DNA of 40,741 nt from Kordiimonadales bacterium. GTDB lineage: Bacteria > Pseudomonadota > Alphaproteobacteria > Sphingomonadales > Kordiimonadaceae. The translations under genes were made by a program, and so were the position numbers. Of the stretch, positions 39,331 to 40,741 are shown piece after piece. How positions within the stretch are numbered: the first letter of the stretch is position 1; the number at the start of each line of letters is the position of its first letter. The DNA lies in assembly GCA_015485385.1 (NCBI GenBank), contig WFTS01000021.1, forward strand, positions 1 to 40,741. The letters run 5' to 3'. The notes under the pieces are model-generated. The model had not been told where the DNA came from, searched no databases, and saw only the letters and a list, made by a program, of their open reading frames with translations.

Positions 39331-40706
39331 CCTATATAATCGGTGTCTTTACTGAGGCCAGTTTTAGCAAAGCTCGCGCTGATTTCAGCGGCAAACATAG
39401 AACCGATTAAAAGATAAGGTTTTCGGCCGCCTACCGCGATGGGGACGGTTGCGCCTTTAACCTCTAGCCCCCCAATCTCTGTGCCGGTTTTCTCGGTGTC
39501 CCGGTCCAGATAGCCCGCCAGCGGTACAGAGTGGCGCCTAAGAAATGCAGCCAAACGTTGCCCTGCCATCCCGCACCCCCAAATATAAAGGTCCCGCGAT
39601 CCGGCAGCGTCTTTGGCGCGGGCAAGAAAGCGGTTGGCGACAAGGTCTTGCAGTGTATTTTCCGCAGCGTCTATGTTGGCATTTTCTATATATTGGTGGG
39701 CCTTGATGATGGCTCTGGATACATCATCACTGGCTGTGGTGCTGGAAGTATCCGAGGCTTCAATCAGCGGGAAAAACCGCCCCCGGCGCCATAATATAGT
39801 GCGGCAGCAATCCAAAATTTCATCGGCTGATCGCTCTTGCAGGCTAGCGCGTAAATATTCAACTCCCGCCTTAAACTCATTCCTGGTATCAGGCTGGCAG
39901 TGCTGGTCCACTTGGGCTCGAATGTCGTCGGTATAGGGCCGGGTTTTACCGCCTAACAAGCTGTGGGTTGTTGCTGTACCAAGCGTCATAAGGTCCTTGC
40001 CAGCCAGCGCCCGGTTTTTAACAGCATCCTTGCCTTGCGAGCGCGCAAGCAACCCAGAGCCATCGCTAGCATAGCCGTGAATGGGATGAAACAAAGCCGC
40101 CTCCATAGACCCGTCTATGATGTCTGCCTTGCGGTCATGGGCTTTCCACAAAAGCCAATTATCCCACGCCATATGCCCGACGACCAACGGGATGATATGG
40201 TCGTATAGGTCTCGGTTAAATAAGAAAAAATCTATGGCATTACTTTGGTCCCAACTGCCATACTGGTCATCAAGGCTGCGAATATGATCTGGCCACGGTT
40301 CTTTTTGGTCCAATAGTGAGCCGGAAACCGGAATGTTACGCCTGCGAAACGTTAATAGAATATTGTCGTCAACCGGTTGATTTTGAACAAATTTATTCAT
40401 AGCCGTATAGAGGTTTTTGGTCACTATAATGTCAGAATTGACATAAGCGAGAAAGGGCGTATCGGCCGCTTTTTTTGCCTCAGAAAAAATACTGCGGATA
40501 TAGGGCATGCCGGTGCCACTGCGTTCAATGTTTGTGACATGGTGTGCACCAACCCTTTGTGCTGCGTCTGCCGCGCCGTCTTCGTCACCGCAAATAAGGA
40601 TCGGCACACCGTGTGCTTGCCATGTCAGTAAGGCATTATTCTGGGTTAAGGCTGCCTCGCCGTAAAATGGCTTGCAGGTGGTGAAAAATGTAACCAGATT
40701 TGCCAT
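39327..40706 (-). CDS. Glycosyltransferase-like protein with Rossmann-like C-terminus
   Basis: 459 residues from the ATG at 40706 (MANLVTFFTTCKPF); a TTG at 40718 would add four residues, and no SD is convincing. The N-terminal GT-A-like part has CGDEDGAADAAQRVG and the DxD-like YVNSDIIVTK. The C-terminal 90 residues read LYIWGCGMAGQRLAAFLRRHSVPLAGYLDRDTEKTGTEIGGLEV, a Rossmann-like module seen in capsular polysaccharide proteins. Its last codon overlaps the stop of the convergent dehydrogenase gene (shared CTAG). The 5' end is near the window edge; the first bases upstream lack an obvious promoter. Confidence 0.7.
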   Translation of the reverse strand: MANLVTFFTTCKPFYGEAALTQNNALLTWQAHGVPILICGDEDGAADAAQRVGAHHVTNIERSGTGMPYIRSIFSEAKKAADTPFLAYVNSDIIVTKNLYTAMNKFVQNQPVDDNILLTFRRRNIPVSGSLLDQKEPWPDHIRSLDDQYGSWDQSNAIDFFLFNRDLYDHIIPLVVGHMAWDNWLLWKAHDRKADIIDGSMEAALFHPIHGYASDGSGLLARSQGKDAVKNRALAGKDLMTLGTATTHSLLGGKTRPYTDDIRAQVDQHCQPDTRNEFKAGVEYLRASLQERSADEILDCCRTILWRRGRFFPLIEASDTSSTTASDDVSRAIIKAHQYIENANIDAAENTLQDLVANRFLARAKDAAGSRDLYIWGCGMAGQRLAAFLRRHSVPLAGYLDRDTEKTGTEIGGLEVKGATVPIAVGGRKPYLLIGSMFAAEISASFAKTGLSKDTDYIG

Positions 40707-40741
40707 CGGCCAGTTCAAACAGGTTTTGCAGTGATTAAAAG

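Overview
The window reads as a chromosomal segment of a Gram-negative alphaproteobacterium. This rests on the outer-membrane MipA/OmpV protein, the two PAS_5-like proteins, the ECF sigma/anti-sigma pair, the Kef system, and the mix of M24, oligopeptidase B and POT/OPT peptide-handling genes. Kordiimonadales is my guess and it is tentative. Base composition looks moderate (around 50% G+C by eye). Genes are dense, starts include several TTG and GTG codons, and I see no tRNA, rRNA, CRISPR array, phage or insertion sequence.

Layout. 1-6.0 kb: purine/ureide catabolism (ureidoglycolate lyase, guanine deaminase), a PAS_5-like protein, a GNAT acetyltransferase, a GST-OsmC redox pair and an Xre/MbcA-RES toxin-antitoxin-like pair whose RES partner looks degenerate. 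6.0-15.6 kb: a PPP phosphatase, two peptidases (M24 and oligopeptidase B), a DUF442 phosphatase-like protein, an AlkA-type glycosylase, a membrane-anchored beta-lactamase-like protein that has lost its catalytic motifs, a nitroreductase and MipA. 15.9-19.8 kb: a MATE exporter and an OPT transporter coupled to an unknown 179-residue membrane protein.

19.8-24.9 kb is the most unusual part. An ECF sigma factor and its anti-sigma overlap (ATGA). Divergent from them is an exported subtilisin with a basic RPQS-repeat linker. Next come a short ORF or small RNA and an Asp/Gly-rich RTX repeat protein. All four transcription units have the same promoter-like motif upstream, GGAATAAA-N14-CGTAGT (CGTTAG in one copy), at identical spacing and pointing at the gene. 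This looks like a compact autoregulated ECF regulon for secreted proteins. The DNA between the two divergent sigma promoters is three 20-bp A/T-rich direct repeats.

25.0-33.9 kb: an exported M24 peptidase, a POT-like transporter, a second PAS_5-like gene downstream of a 52-bp perfect palindrome, a cold-shock protein, mobA, and a LysR-kefF-kefC operon with overlapping genes. 33.9-40.7 kb: surface polysaccharide genes (two glycosyltransferase-like proteins, an ATP-grasp ligase, an SpsF-like cytidylyltransferase, a nucleotide-sugar dehydrogenase) plus an exported SixA-like histidine phosphatase.

A recurring feature is short tandem repeats (about 9-22 bp) at the 3' ends of genes. The repeat unit includes the stop-codon neighbourhood, so extra copies of the stop lie just downstream (MipA, subtilisin, mobA, POT transporter, glycosyltransferase; weaker for MATE and anti-sigma).
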